Shown one piece after another: positions 35,669 through 43,954 of a stretch of 64,000 nucleotides of DNA; the first letter of the stretch is position 1, and each line of letters opens with the position of its first letter. The notes below the pieces were generated by a model. That model was not told the origin of the DNA and ran no database searches. It saw only the letters and a program-made list of their open reading frames with translations. The position numbers and the translations under genes were made by a program. Source of the stretch: Xenophilus azovorans DSM 13620 (GTDB lineage Bacteria; Pseudomonadota; Gammaproteobacteria; Burkholderiales; Burkholderiaceae_C); the NCBI RefSeq assembly GCF_000745855.1, contig NZ_JQKD01000025.1:27667-91666 (forward strand), read 5' to 3'.

Positions 35669-36430
35669 ATGAAGATCCTCATTTCCAACGACGACGGCTA
35701 CCAGGCCCCCGGCATCGTCGCGCTGCACCGGGCGCTGGCCGAGGTGGCCGACGTCGAAGTCATCGCACCCGAGCACAACAACAGTGCCAAGTCCAATGCA
35801 CTGACGCTGGCGGCGCCGCTGTACGTGCACGAGGCGCACAACGGCTTTCGCTACGTCACCGGCACGCCGGCCGACTGCGTGCACATCGCGCTCAAGGGCT
35901 TGCTCGACCACCGCCCCGACCTGGTCGTCTCCGGCATCAACAACGGCGCCAACATGGGCGACGACACCATCTACTCCGGCACCGTGGGCGCGGCGATGGA
36001 GGCGTACCTGTTCGGCATCCCGGCCATCGCGATCTCGCAGATCGAGAAGGGCTGGGCGCACATCGACGCGGCGGCGCAGGTCGCGCAGCGGCTGGTGCAG
36101 CGCATCGAGCGCGAACGCATGCTGGAGGGGCCGGCCTGGCTGCTGAACTTGAACGTGCCCAACCTGCCCGCCGACCAGCTCAAGCCCCTGAAGGTGTGCC
36201 GGCTGGGCCGCCGTCACGCGGCCGAGAAAGTCATCACGCAGCAGAGTCCGCGCGGCGAGACCATGTACTGGATCGCCGGCGCCGGCGCGGCCAAGGACAG
36301 CAGCGAGGGCACGGACTTCCACACCACCGCGGCCGGCCATGTCTCGCTCACCCCGCTGCAGATCGACCTGACCGACCACGCGCAGCTCGGCGACTGGCGC
36401 GATGCGGTGGGCCGGCTCGCTGCCGACTGA
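35669..36430 (+). CDS. surE: 5'/3'-nucleotidase SurE
   Basis: The 253-residue metal-dependent phosphatase removes phosphate from nucleoside monophosphates. The metal ligands are visible: Asp8 and Asp9 in SNDDG, Ser39 in HNNSAKSNA, and Asn92 in SGINNGANMGDD. The length is standard. A TAGAAT -10-like element lies at 35649. pcm begins six bases after the stop, giving the classic surE-pcm-nlpD stationary-phase survival order. Confidence 0.96.
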   Translation: MKILISNDDGYQAPGIVALHRALAEVADVEVIAPEHNNSAKSNALTLAAPLYVHEAHNGFRYVTGTPADCVHIALKGLLDHRPDLVVSGINNGANMGDDTIYSGTVGAAMEAYLFGIPAIAISQIEKGWAHIDAAAQVAQRLVQRIERERMLEGPAWLLNLNVPNLPADQLKPLKVCRLGRRHAAEKVITQQSPRGETMYWIAGAGAAKDSSEGTDFHTTAAGHVSLTPLQIDLTDHAQLGDWRDAVGRLAAD

Positions 36431-36436
36431 CAGCGG

Positions 36437-37225
36437 ATGACCCGGCCCCGGCCCACCTTTCCCGTCAGGCTGACGCCGGCGTCGCCCGCGCCGGTGCCGG
36501 CGCGGCCCGCCGCCGCGAAGCCGCCGATGCCGGCGCGGCCGGCTGTCGTCAGCGCCACGCCGGCGATGGCCTCGGAGGCGGTGCGCGCGCGCATGGTCCA
36601 GAAGCTGGCGGCCCAGGGCATCGCCGATGCGCGCGTTCTGCGGGCCATGGGGGCGGTCGAGCGCCATCGTTTCGTCGACAGCGCGCTGGTCAACCAGGCC
36701 TACGAGGACACCAGCCTGCCGATCGGGCTGGGTCAGACGATCTCCAAGCCCAACGTCGTGGCGCGCATGATCGAGCTGCTGCTCGGCGCACCCGCCCTGG
36801 CGGGCCAGCCGCAGGGCCGGCTGGGCCGGGTGATGGAGATCGGCACCGGCTGCGGCTACCAGGCCGCGGTGCTGAGCCACGTGGCCGGCGAGGTCTACAG
36901 CATCGAACGGCTGCGCGGCCTGCACGAGCGTGCGCGGGCGAATCTGCGGCCGTTCCGGCTGGCGACGGTCCACCTGCTGCTGGGCGACGGCCGGCTGGGT
37001 TATGCCAAGGGCGCGCCGTACGCCGCGATCATCGCCGCGGCCGGTGGCGAGGACGTGCCGGCCGAATGGATCGAGCAATTGGCTGTCGGTGGCCGCATCG
37101 TTGCTCCTACGGTTTCTCCAAATGGTGGCCAAGCACTTGTCATCATTGATAAAAATGTCCGCGGTATCCAAAGGAGGATGCTTGAGGCGGTGCACTTCGT
37201 CCCCCTAAAATCCGGGATTGCTTGA
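36437..37225 (+). CDS. pcm: Protein-L-isoaspartate O-methyltransferase
   Basis: The 262-residue enzyme methylates isoaspartyl residues so damaged proteins can be repaired. The conserved core has LGQTISKPNVVARM, the SAM motif VMEIGTGCGYQAAVLSHV and the IIAAAGGEDVPAEW segment. About 45 residues at the N-terminus are Pro/Ala-rich and low in complexity, an extension beyond the usual 210-residue core. The ATG at 36437 is the first start after surE, but a later start around MASEAVRARM (codon 44) cannot be excluded. It ends just before nlpD. Confidence 0.94.
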   Translation: MTRPRPTFPVRLTPASPAPVPARPAAAKPPMPARPAVVSATPAMASEAVRARMVQKLAAQGIADARVLRAMGAVERHRFVDSALVNQAYEDTSLPIGLGQTISKPNVVARMIELLLGAPALAGQPQGRLGRVMEIGTGCGYQAAVLSHVAGEVYSIERLRGLHERARANLRPFRLATVHLLLGDGRLGYAKGAPYAAIIAAAGGEDVPAEWIEQLAVGGRIVAPTVSPNGGQALVIIDKNVRGIQRRMLEAVHFVPLKSGIA

Positions 37226-37235
37226 AGGAATGGAC

Positions 37236-38153
37236 ATGCAGGGTTTCGGTGGCCGACGCTGGCTGACGTGGTCTTCTCTCGGTGTGGTGGCGCTGGTTCT
37301 GGCCGGTTGCGGCAGCACGCCGCGCGGGCCGGCGCCCGTCGAGGATCGCGGTATGGGCGGCGCTGCGCCGTCGGTGTCCGCGGCATCCGGGCTGCCGACC
37401 ACCGACGCCAACGGCAAGCCTTTGCCGGGCATCGAGAACCTGGGCAAGCCCGGCTACTACGCCGTGCGGCCCGGCGACACGATCCGCCGCATCGCGACGG
37501 AAACCGGGCAACGGTGGCAGGACCTGGCGCGCTGGAACAACCTCGACAACCCGGACCTGATCGAAGTCGGCCAGGTGCTTCGCGTGGTGCCTCCGGCCAG
37601 CGGTGCCTCCACAGCGGTCGCGGCGGCTGCGCCCTCCGCCACTTCGCCGGCTGCTCCGGCAGCACCGGCCGCTCCGGGCGTCATGCCTCCCGCATCCCCA
37701 GCGCCGACACTGCCGGCCACCACGACCACGGCCAAGCCCATCACGCCGGCCTCCGTGGCGCCTGCGGCCGCGGCAGCGGGCGACGAGGACGTGGGCTGGA
37801 TCTGGCCCGCGCAGGGCCAGTTGATCGCCGGCTTCGACGAGGTGAAGAACAAGGGGCTGGACATCGGCGGCAAGGCCGGCGATGCGGTGCTGGCCGCTGC
37901 CGACGGGCGTGTGGTGTACGCAGGCGCCGGTCTGCGCGGCTACGGCAACCTGATCATCCTCAAGCACAACAACACCTACCTGACGGCTTACGCCCACAAC
38001 CAGACGCTGCTGGTCAAGGAGGACCAGAACGTCCAGAAGGGCCAGAAGATCGCCGAAATGGGCAGCAGCGACGCCGACCGGGTGAAGCTGCACTTCGAGA
38101 TCCGCCGGCAGGGCAAGCCGGTCGATCCCTCGCGCTACCTGCCGTCCCGGTGA
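37236..38153 (+). CDS. nlpD: Lipoprotein NlpD, amidase activator (LysM-LytM)
   Basis: The 305-residue protein starts with a lipoprotein signal ending VLAGCGS, then a LysM peptidoglycan-binding module (about 72-116, YAVRPGDTIRRIATETG). A long Ala/Pro linker and a C-terminal LytM domain (about 190-302) follow. The LytM zinc ligands are altered (NKGLDIGG and KLHFEIR instead of HxGxD and HxH), so it should be an activator of a cell-wall amidase, like E. coli NlpD, not an enzyme. The ATG at 37236 has AAGGA six bases upstream; an ATG at 37230 is possible. rlmD follows directly, without rpoS. Confidence 0.94.
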   Translation: MQGFGGRRWLTWSSLGVVALVLAGCGSTPRGPAPVEDRGMGGAAPSVSAASGLPTTDANGKPLPGIENLGKPGYYAVRPGDTIRRIATETGQRWQDLARWNNLDNPDLIEVGQVLRVVPPASGASTAVAAAAPSATSPAAPAAPAAPGVMPPASPAPTLPATTTTAKPITPASVAPAAAAAGDEDVGWIWPAQGQLIAGFDEVKNKGLDIGGKAGDAVLAAADGRVVYAGAGLRGYGNLIILKHNNTYLTAYAHNQTLLVKEDQNVQKGQKIAEMGSSDADRVKLHFEIRRQGKPVDPSRYLPSR

Positions 38154-38203
38154 GCCGGTAGCGCGGCCGGTGGCGGCCGTGCGCGCCCGGCGACAATCGC
38201 CGG

Positions 38204-39655
38204 ATGACGGACGAGATCCAGCAGAACAACAAGGCGCCAGGCCGCCCCGATGAAGAAGCCTGGCTGACGGTCGAATCGCTCGACCTGGAAGGGCAGGGCG
38301 TGGCCCATCGGGCCGACGGCAAGGTGGTCTTCGTGGACGGCGCGTTGCCCTTCGAGGAGGTGCGCGTCCAGGTGCAGCGCCGCAAGAACAACTGGGAGCA
38401 GGGTGCGCTCATGGACCTGCGGCGCGAGTCCTCGCAGCGCGTGCGCCCGCGCTGTCCGCATTTCGGCCTGCACGCGGGCGCCTGCGGTGGCTGCAAGATG
38501 CAGCACCTGGATGCGGCCGCGCAGGTGGCCGTCAAGCAGCGCGCCCTCGAGGACGCCCTCTGGCACCTGGGCAAGGTGAAGGCGCAGACCCTGCTGCGGC
38601 CGCTGGAAGGGCCGGCCTGGCACTACCGCTACCGCGCGCGCCTGTCGGTGCGCTACGTGCAGCGCAAGGGCACCACGCTGATCGGCTTCCACGAGCGCAA
38701 GAGCCGCTATGTGGCGGACATGGGCGTGTGCCCGGTGCTGCCGTCGCCGGTCAGCGCCATGCTGCTGCCGCTGCGGCGGCTGATGGATTCGCTGGAGGCG
38801 CGCGAGAGTTGTCCGCAGATCGAACTGGCCTGCGGCGATGCGCCGGGGCAGGCGACGCTTGGTGTGATCGCGCTGGTGCTGCGGCACCTGCAGCCCCTGT
38901 CGGATGCCGACCGGCAGCGGCTGCGCGAGTTCGCCGCGGCGCACGAGGGCGTGCAGTGGTGGCTGCAGCCCAAGGGGCCGGACACCGTGCACCTGCTGGA
39001 CGCCGAGTCCGGCGTGCCGCTGGGCTACGAGCTGCCCGAGTTCGGTATCCGCATGCCCTTCCGTCCCACCGACTTCACGCAGGTCAACCCGCACATCAAT
39101 CGCGTGCTGGTGTCGCGCGCGCTGCGGCTGCTGGACGTGCAGCCGCACGAGCGGGTGATCGACTGGTTCTGCGGCCTGGGCAACTTCACCCTGCCGCTGG
39201 CCACGCGCGCCGCGCAGGTGCTGGGCATCGAGGGCAGCGAGGCGCTGGTCGCGCGTGCCCGCGAGAACTTCGCGCTGAACGGGCCGGCGGCGCCGGCCGG
39301 CCGGGCGCTGGCGGCCACGCGTTTCGTCGCGCGCAACCTGTTCGAGATGACGCCGGAGATGTTGGTGGCCGACGGTGCTGCAGACCGCTGGCTGGTCGAT
39401 CCACCGCGCGAGGGCGCCTTTGCGCTGGCCAAGGCGCTGGCGGACCTGCACCAGCAGGGCCTGCCCGAAGGGACCGACTGGCATGCGCCTTCGCGCATCG
39501 TCTACGTGAGCTGCAACCCGGCCACCCTGGCCCGCGATGCCGGCCTGCTGGTGCACCAGGCGGGCTACCGCTGCACCCACGCCGGCGTGGTCAACATGTT
39601 CCCGCACACGGCACACGTCGAGTCCATCGCGGTGTTCGATCGCGCCGGGGATTGA
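38204..39655 (+). CDS. rlmD: 23S rRNA (uracil-1939-C5)-methyltransferase RlmD
   Basis: The 483-residue enzyme has an N-terminal TRAM domain (about 20-80) and a [4Fe-4S] cluster set in [14 protein letters not shown]. The SAM-binding segment is [13 protein letters not shown], and the catalytic Cys lies in [13 protein letters not shown]. It methylates U1939 of 23S rRNA. It is somewhat longer than the E. coli protein because of insertions in the central part. It ends in a strong terminator shared with the convergent Bax-inhibitor gene. Confidence 0.95.
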   Translation: MTDEIQQNNKAPGRPDEEAWLTVESLDLEGQGVAHRADGKVVFVDGALPFEEVRVQVQRRKNNWEQGALMDLRRESSQRVRPRCPHFGLHAGACGGCKMQHLDAAAQVAVKQRALEDALWHLGKVKAQTLLRPLEGPAWHYRYRARLSVRYVQRKGTTLIGFHERKSRYVADMGVCPVLPSPVSAMLLPLRRLMDSLEARESCPQIELACGDAPGQATLGVIALVLRHLQPLSDADRQRLREFAAAHEGVQWWLQPKGPDTVHLLDAESGVPLGYELPEFGIRMPFRPTDFTQVNPHINRVLVSRALRLLDVQPHERVIDWFCGLGNFTLPLATRAAQVLGIEGSEALVARARENFALNGPAAPAGRALAATRFVARNLFEMTPEMLVADGAADRWLVDPPREGAFALAKALADLHQQGLPEGTDWHAPSRIVYVSCNPATLARDAGLLVHQAGYRCTHAGVVNMFPHTAHVESIAVFDRAGD

Positions 39656-39685
39656 AGCGATCACATGCGGCGAAGCCGCACAAAA

Positions 39686-39720
39686 GGACAAGGGGGCCGT
39701 CACAGGCCCCCTTGTTGTTT
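39686..39720. terminator. Bidirectional terminator after rlmD
   Basis: The stem ACAAGGGGGCC / GGCCCCCTTGT has a GTCACA loop and A/T-rich flanks. It lies between the convergent rlmD and Bax-inhibitor genes. Confidence 0.85.
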
Positions 39721-39736
39721 CCAGCGAAGCGCCGAA

Positions 39737-40438
39737 TCAGTCTCGTTCTCCGCCGAAGATGCCCAGCAGCGCCAGCAGGCTCTGGAACACGTTGAACAGG
39801 TCCAGGTAGAGCGCCAGCGTGGCCGAGATGTAGTTGGTCTCGCCGCCGTCGATGATCTGCTTCAGGTCGTACAGCATGTAGGCCGAGAAGATGCCGATGG
39901 CCGCCACCGAGATGGCCATCATGCCGGCCGTCGAGCCCACGAAGACGTTGATGATGGCGCCGACGAACAGCACCAGCACGCCGACGAACAGGAACTTGCC
40001 CATGCCCGACAGGTCGCGCTTGATCACCGTGGCCAGCGAGGCCATGACGAAGAACACGCCGGCGGTGCCGCCGAAGGCCGTCATCACCAGTTCGGAGCCG
40101 TTCTTGAAGCCCAGCACCATGGCGATGAGGCGCGACAGCATCAGCCCCATGAAGAAGGTGAAGGCCAGCAGCACCGGCACGCCGGCGGCGGAGTTGCGGG
40201 TCTTCTGGATGGCGAACATGAAGCCGAAGGCGCCGCCCAGGAAGACGACGAGGCCCAGCCCGCCGGTCAGCGAGCGGGTGATGCCGGTGGCCACGCCCAG
40301 CCAGGCGCCCAGCACGGTGGGGATCAGGCTCAGCGCGAGCAGCCAGTAGGTGTTGCGCAGGACGCGCTGGCGTTCGGCCTGGGGCAGCGTCTGGCCGTAC
40401 GCGACAGGGGTGTCGAAGGTGGTGACGCGGTCGTTCAT
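39737..40438 (-). CDS. Bax inhibitor-1/YccA family membrane protein
   Basis: The 233-residue protein has a short cytosolic N-terminus and seven hydrophobic helices. It ends with the family signature YDLKQIIDGG followed by LALYLDLFNVFQSLL. Bacterial BI-1 proteins of the YccA/YbhL type are linked to proton- or calcium-leak and, for YccA, to FtsH control. The exact role here is unknown. The ATG at 40438 gives a typical MNDRVTTFDTP start. Confidence 0.93.
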   Translation of the reverse strand: MNDRVTTFDTPVAYGQTLPQAERQRVLRNTYWLLALSLIPTVLGAWLGVATGITRSLTGGLGLVVFLGGAFGFMFAIQKTRNSAAGVPVLLAFTFFMGLMLSRLIAMVLGFKNGSELVMTAFGGTAGVFFVMASLATVIKRDLSGMGKFLFVGVLVLFVGAIINVFVGSTAGMMAISVAAIGIFSAYMLYDLKQIIDGGETNYISATLALYLDLFNVFQSLLALLGIFGGERD

Positions 40439-40595
40439 GTCGAGGGCTCCTGGAGGTGGATGGGTCGCCGCAAGGCAGTTGGGGGCGATTCTAGGTTTGC
40501 GAGAGGGCTGGGCCCCGAAAACCGCAGGCGGAGCAGCCTTACTCGCCGGAAGGAATTGGGCGCTATCCTCGCTCCTTTTGCCGACGGAAAAGCAC

Positions 40596-41003
40596 ATGAA
40601 GACCAAGCACTACCTCGAACTCGACGACGTCAAGCGCATCGCCGCAGCGGCCGAGGCCGAGGCGCTCAAGAACAACTGGGCGGTGACCATCGCCATCGCC
40701 GACGACGCCGGCCACCTGCTGTGGCTGCAGCGCCTGGACGGCGCCGCGGCCCTGTCCGCGCACATCGCACCGGCCAAGGCGCGCGTCGCCGCGCTGGGGC
40801 GCCGCGAGAGCAAGGGCTACGAGGACATCATCAACGGCGGCCGCACTGCCTTCCTGACGGCGCCGCTGGCCGAAGGCATGCTCGAAGGTGGGGTGCCGGT
40901 CGTCAAGGACGGGCAGGTCATCGGAGCCGTCGGCGTGAGCGGCGTCAAATCGAACGAGGACGCCCAGGTGGCCAAGGCCGGCATCGCCGCGCTGGGCCTC
41001 TGA
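40596..41003 (+). CDS. GlcG/HbpS-like heme-binding family protein
   Basis: The 135-residue cytoplasmic protein matches the GlcG/HbpS family: IAIADDAGHLLWLQRLDGA, then KARVAALGRRES and GAVGVSG near the end. HbpS binds heme and GlcG is linked to glycolate use. Its position beside the hemin-uptake and TonB genes favours a heme or iron link, but this is inference. The ATG at 40596 starts MKTKHYLELDDVKRI. Upstream in-frame sequence from 40350 belongs to the region divergent from the Bax-inhibitor gene. A strong terminator follows. Confidence 0.85.
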   Translation: MKTKHYLELDDVKRIAAAAEAEALKNNWAVTIAIADDAGHLLWLQRLDGAAALSAHIAPAKARVAALGRRESKGYEDIINGGRTAFLTAPLAEGMLEGGVPVVKDGQVIGAVGVSGVKSNEDAQVAKAGIAALGL

Positions 41004-41022
41004 GCCGCCACCGCCCCCAAAG

Positions 41023-41052
41023 AAAAAGCCGGCCCTGGGGGCCGGCTTTTTT
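41023..41052 (+). terminator. Rho-independent terminator
   Basis: The stem AAAAAGCCGGCCC / GGGCCGGCTTTTTT has a TGG loop and lies 20 bases after the GlcG/HbpS-like gene. Confidence 0.88.
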
Positions 41053-41181
41053 GTGAGTGTTTCGCGTGGAAAAAAAGGGCTTGGCTGGGGAAAACCGTGG
41101 CTAGCCAAAAACGACCCTTGGAGATGGTCTCCTTGAGTCGCCCCACGATGAAACTTGCACGGGGCGCTGCAGGCGCGTTGT

Positions 41182-41394
41182 CTATTTGGTCAGGATCAGT
41201 TTGCCGAGCTTGGTGGCCTGCAGGCGGTAGAGCGAACCGTTGTGCATGATGCCGACGATCTTCTGGCCCTTGAGCAGTTCGGTGCTCTCCAGCAGGTGCG
41301 AAGGCCGGGCCACCGGCGCCGCCTGACCGCTGCTGCCGGCATGGTCGAGGGAAGGGTGGCTCAGGACGTTGAAGGCGGTCGGAGTGGCTTGCAT
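41182..41394 (-). CDS. hemP: Hemin uptake protein HemP
   Basis: The 70-residue protein ends with the HemP signature: SHLLESTELLKGQKIVGI, then HNGSLYRLQATKLGKLILTK. Small HemP proteins are needed for full expression of heme-uptake genes in some betaproteobacteria and are typically strongly iron-repressed. The ATG at 41394 places the Fur-box-like sequence 38 bases upstream. A start at 41460 would lie across that site. It is the last gene of the minus-strand iron block and has its own control region. Confidence 0.92.
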   Translation of the reverse strand: MQATPTAFNVLSHPSLDHAGSSGQAAPVARPSHLLESTELLKGQKIVGIMHNGSLYRLQATKLGKLILTK

Positions 41395-41429
41395 GGCGCG
41401 ATCCAGTGGTTCAATCAGATTGCGATGAA

Positions 41430-41451
41430 GTAATGATAATGATTCGCAATA
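41430..41451 (-). promoter_or_regulatory. Fur box upstream of hemP
   Basis: The minus strand reads ATTGCGAATCATTATCATTA, close to the 19-bp Fur consensus of alternating GATAAT/ATTATC units. It overlaps the expected promoter position of hemP, so iron repression is likely. Confidence 0.8.
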
Positions 41452-41516
41452 AGAAGTCAATCGTCGGGATCAACTTTTTTTGAGGTGCCTGCGGATGTTG
41501 CAGGCACGCCCGCTGG

Positions 41517-41930
41517 CTACTCGGTCTTGGGTTCGGTGATGAAGCCGATCTTGCGCACGCCGGCGCGCTGGGCGGCGGCCATCGCGGTGGCCACGCGTTC
41601 GTAGCGCACTTCCTTGTCGCCGCGGATGTGCAGTTCTGGCTGCGGATCCTTGGTCGCTTCGGCGGCCAGCCGGCTCTCCAGCGTGACGTCGTCGATCTTT
41701 TCCTGGTTCCACCAGTAGGCGCCGTCGGCGGCCACGCTCAGCGAGATGGTCTCGGGCTTGGTCTCCTCGCGCTCGTTGGTGGCGCGGGGCAGGTCGATGT
41801 TGACCGCATGCTTCATCACCGGCACGGTGATGATGAAGATGATGAGCAGCACCAGCATGACGTCGACCAGCGGCGTCATGTTGATCTCGTTCATCACGTC
41901 ATCGGGTTCGTCTTGCGTTCCGAAGGCCAT
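41517..41930 (-). CDS. exbD: ExbD/TolR family biopolymer transport protein
   Basis: The 137-residue protein has a short cytosolic N-terminus, one membrane helix (about 20-40) and a periplasmic domain. The segment EINMTPLVDVMLVLLIIFIIT includes the conserved proton-path Asp (in PLVDV). The periplasmic part has ELHIRGDKEVRYERV. With ExbB it powers TonB by the proton gradient. It lies 87 bases downstream of exbB, separated by a repeat element. Confidence 0.94.
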   Translation of the reverse strand: MAFGTQDEPDDVMNEINMTPLVDVMLVLLIIFIITVPVMKHAVNIDLPRATNEREETKPETISLSVAADGAYWWNQEKIDDVTLESRLAAEATKDPQPELHIRGDKEVRYERVATAMAAAQRAGVRKIGFITEPKTE

Positions 41931-41939
41931 TCATGCCTC

Positions 41940-42012
41940 CCGACGAGCCGCCTCTAGGGAGGCATGCGCCCCCTCGGGGGGCAGCGAACGAATGTGAGCT
42001 TGGGGGTGCATG
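41940..42012. repeat. GC-rich intergenic repeat (CACCCCCAAGC type), between exbB and exbD
   Basis: On the minus strand the element starts CACCCCCAAGCTCACATTCG and then folds through CCCCCCGAGGGGG, followed by GCCTCCCTAGAGGCGG. The first part matches the copy at 7445-7505. It fills nearly the whole exbB-exbD gap, so it would be transcribed within the operon as an RNA hairpin. Confidence 0.55.
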
Positions 42013-42017
42013 GACGA

Positions 42018-42731
42018 TCAACCCTTCTTGAGCGCCACCACGGTGGATTCGCTGCCGGTGGCGACGCGCGCGCCGGTGACGAAGTAGGCGTGCAGGTCGT
42101 GCGCGAAGCTGTTCATCTTGGTCAGCACGAACTTGTTGCCGCGCACCAGCGCGTTGTAGCCGAGCACGGCGGGGATGGCGACGGCCAGGCCCAGCGCCGT
42201 CATGATCAGCGCCTCGCCGATCGGGCCGGCCACCTTGTCGATGGTGGCCTGGCCGGCGGAGCCGATGCTCATCAGCGCGTGATAGATGCCCCAGACGGTG
42301 CCGAACAGGCCGATGAAGGGTGCCGTGGAGCCCACCGACGCCAGGATCGCCAGGCCGGTCTGCAGCCGCGCCGTGAATTCGTCGATGGCGTTGCGCAGGG
42401 CGCGGGTGATCCAGTCGCTCACGTCCAGGGCGTCGTGCAGGTGCGCCTTGGTGTTGCGATGATGGGCCGCGGCCTCACGGCCTTCGAGCGCCAGCACGCG
42501 GAAGGGGTTGGTGTCGTTCTTGCCCAGCTTGTTCAGGGCGGTGGCGAAGTCCTCGCTGTGCCAGAAGTCGCCCGAGCGGCGCGCCATGCGCTTGTAGCGC
42601 ACGATGTCCAGCGCCTTGACGAGGATGACGATCCAGGAGGCGAGCGACATGCCGACCAGCAGCACGGCGGTTGCCTTGGTGACGAGATCGCCCTGCGACC
42701 ACACGTGCATCAAGCCGAATTGGGAATCCAT
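42018..42731 (-). CDS. exbB: ExbB/TolQ family proton channel protein
   Basis: The 237-residue inner-membrane protein has three hydrophobic helices, with the conserved last pair visible as SVGSTAPFIGLFGTVWGIYH and GPIGEALIMTALGLAVAIPAV. It forms the proton-driven stator with ExbD that energises TonB. It starts 30 bases after the tonB stop. Upstream of it lie tonB and bfd, so the set is one transcription unit. Confidence 0.95.
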   Translation of the reverse strand: MDSQFGLMHVWSQGDLVTKATAVLLVGMSLASWIVILVKALDIVRYKRMARRSGDFWHSEDFATALNKLGKNDTNPFRVLALEGREAAAHHRNTKAHLHDALDVSDWITRALRNAIDEFTARLQTGLAILASVGSTAPFIGLFGTVWGIYHALMSIGSAGQATIDKVAGPIGEALIMTALGLAVAIPAVLGYNALVRGNKFVLTKMNSFAHDLHAYFVTGARVATGSESTVVALKKG

Positions 42732-42761
42732 CGAAATACTCCAGCGAAAAGGGGGAAGAAA

Positions 42762-43514
42762 TCAGTTCAGGACGAAGGCCAGCGGCGCGTTGAACGCGTA
42801 TTCCTTGGCGCGTGCGGCGCCCGCGGGCAGGTTGATCGAGATGCGCGAGCGCAGGGCGGCCTCGCGTCCCGCGGCGTCGATGCGCTCGTAGCCGCTGGAC
42901 TTCACCACCGTGGCGCGCTTCGCGACGCCTTCCGAGTCGAAGATGATCCGCACGACCACGGTGCCGGACTCGCCCATGCGCCGGCTCATGGCAGGAAAGA
43001 CCAGCGGCGGCTTGACCTGCCACTGCGCCTGCGTGCCGGTGAGCTCGACCTGCGCGGGCGGCGCCGGCGGTGCAGGGGGCGGGGGCGCCGGCGGTGCGGG
43101 CGGCGGCGGCTCCGGTGCGGGCGGCGGCGGATCCACCACGCCGACGGGCGCGTTGGGCGGCGGCGGCATGGGCTTGGGCTCGCGCACGGCCACCGGCCGC
43201 GGCGGCGGCTTCTTCACGACCTCCTTCTTGGGCGGAGGCGGTGGCGGCGGGGGAGGTGGCGGCGGTGCCGGACGGGGCGGCTCGACGATCTGGGCCAGGA
43301 TCTCCACCGGGATCACCACTTCCGCGGCCTTGCGCAGCAGGCCGCTTTGCAGCGCCCACAGCGCGGCGGCGTGGAAGAGGATGACGCCGCCAGCGATGGC
43401 GGCGGTGCGGGAGATCCCCAGCGGCGAGGTGGGGGGCGAGGAGAAGCGGCTAGACACGTTCCACAGCAGTTCGGCCGGCAGCGCATGGTGCGCCCGGCGC
43501 AGACCGCAAGACAA
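42762..43514 (-). CDS. tonB: TonB energy transducer
   Basis: The 250-residue protein has an N-terminal membrane anchor (about 36-54) and a very proline-rich periplasmic spacer (about 79-155, including a run of 13 Pro). The C-terminal TonB domain contains YPAM-like FPAMSRRMGESGTVVVRI and SSGYERIDAAGREA. It couples the ExbB/ExbD motor to outer-membrane receptors such as the one encoded upstream. The frame opens with a TTG at 43514. A GTG at 43457 is an equally possible start, and neither has a strong ribosome site. Upstream is a possible 24-residue membrane peptide. Confidence 0.92.
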   Translation of the reverse strand: MSCGLRRAHHALPAELLWNVSSRFSSPPTSPLGISRTAAIAGGVILFHAAALWALQSGLLRKAAEVVIPVEILAQIVEPPRPAPPPPPPPPPPPPKKEVVKKPPPRPVAVREPKPMPPPPNAPVGVVDPPPPAPEPPPPAPPAPPPPAPPAPPAQVELTGTQAQWQVKPPLVFPAMSRRMGESGTVVVRIIFDSEGVAKRATVVKSSGYERIDAAGREAALRSRISINLPAGAARAKEYAFNAPLAFVLN

Positions 43515-43519
43515 GAGAT

Positions 43520-43594
43520 CTATTTACGAAAAATCCACCAGACTGAGCCTGCCACGAAGATCAGGCTGCCGGCGAGAGCCGCGACGAGTTCCAT
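43520..43594 (-). CDS. Possible 24-residue membrane peptide upstream of tonB
   Basis: An ATG at 43594 opens a 24-codon frame consisting of one hydrophobic helix followed by Trp-Trp and a basic end (FVAGSVWWIFRK). It stops six bases before the possible TTG start of tonB. The ribosome site is weak. A small membrane peptide is plausible by size and composition only. It overlaps the end of bfd in another frame. Confidence 0.3.
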   Translation of the reverse strand: MELVAALAGSLIFVAGSVWWIFRK

Positions 43595-43833
43595 GTGCTG
43601 CTTTGCGTGAGGGGGCTGGCAAGCTGGACCGCGCGGGGCTCGAAGTCGCAGCTCACGGCGGCGACAGGGTGCGAGGCGCTGCATTGCGCCACCACGTCGC
43701 GGGCGCAGCTTTCGCAGCGGCCGCACTGGGTGGCGACGCCGAGTTCGAACTGAACCTCGTCGAAAGTCATGCCCGCACGCGCATGCCGTGCGATCTCTCG
43801 GTCGGATACTCGGCGGCAGACGCAGACGATCAT
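43561..43833 (-). CDS. bfd: Bacterioferritin-associated ferredoxin-like (2Fe-2S) protein
   Basis: The 90-residue protein has the BFD [2Fe-2S] ligands: CVC near the N-terminus and CGRC about 30 residues later. The conserved RRVSDREIARHARAG helix lies between them. Bfd passes electrons to bacterioferritin to release stored iron; a bacterioferritin gene lies 8 kb away. The last 25 residues are not family-like. The ATG at 43833 begins MIVCVCRRVSD. Earlier starts to 43899 run through the promoter. Confidence 0.88.
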   Translation of the reverse strand: MIVCVCRRVSDREIARHARAGMTFDEVQFELGVATQCGRCESCARDVVAQCSASHPVAAVSCDFEPRAVQLASPLTQSSTWNSSRLSPAA

Positions 43834-43870
43834 GGCGGGCAGCACAGGCTGGCTGGTTGGAATGCGACGA

Positions 43871-43899
43871 TTATAAATAAGAATCCGTCGCATTTGCAA
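43871..43899 (-). promoter_or_regulatory. Promoter of the bfd-tonB-exbBD unit
   Basis: On the minus strand TTGCAA and TATAAT are separated by 18 bases. The AT-rich stretch between them (GGATTCTTATTTATAATC) resembles a degraded Fur box, but less clearly than the others in this island. Confidence 0.55.
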
Positions 43900-43954
43900 T
43901 GTCTATCGCACGGCCGGATGCATTTGGCCGCCCCTCAGGCCTTTTCAGGCCGCC

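Noticed and set aside
43060..43270. GC-rich tract considered as a structural repeat.
   Set aside because: It encodes the proline-rich spacer of TonB in frame.
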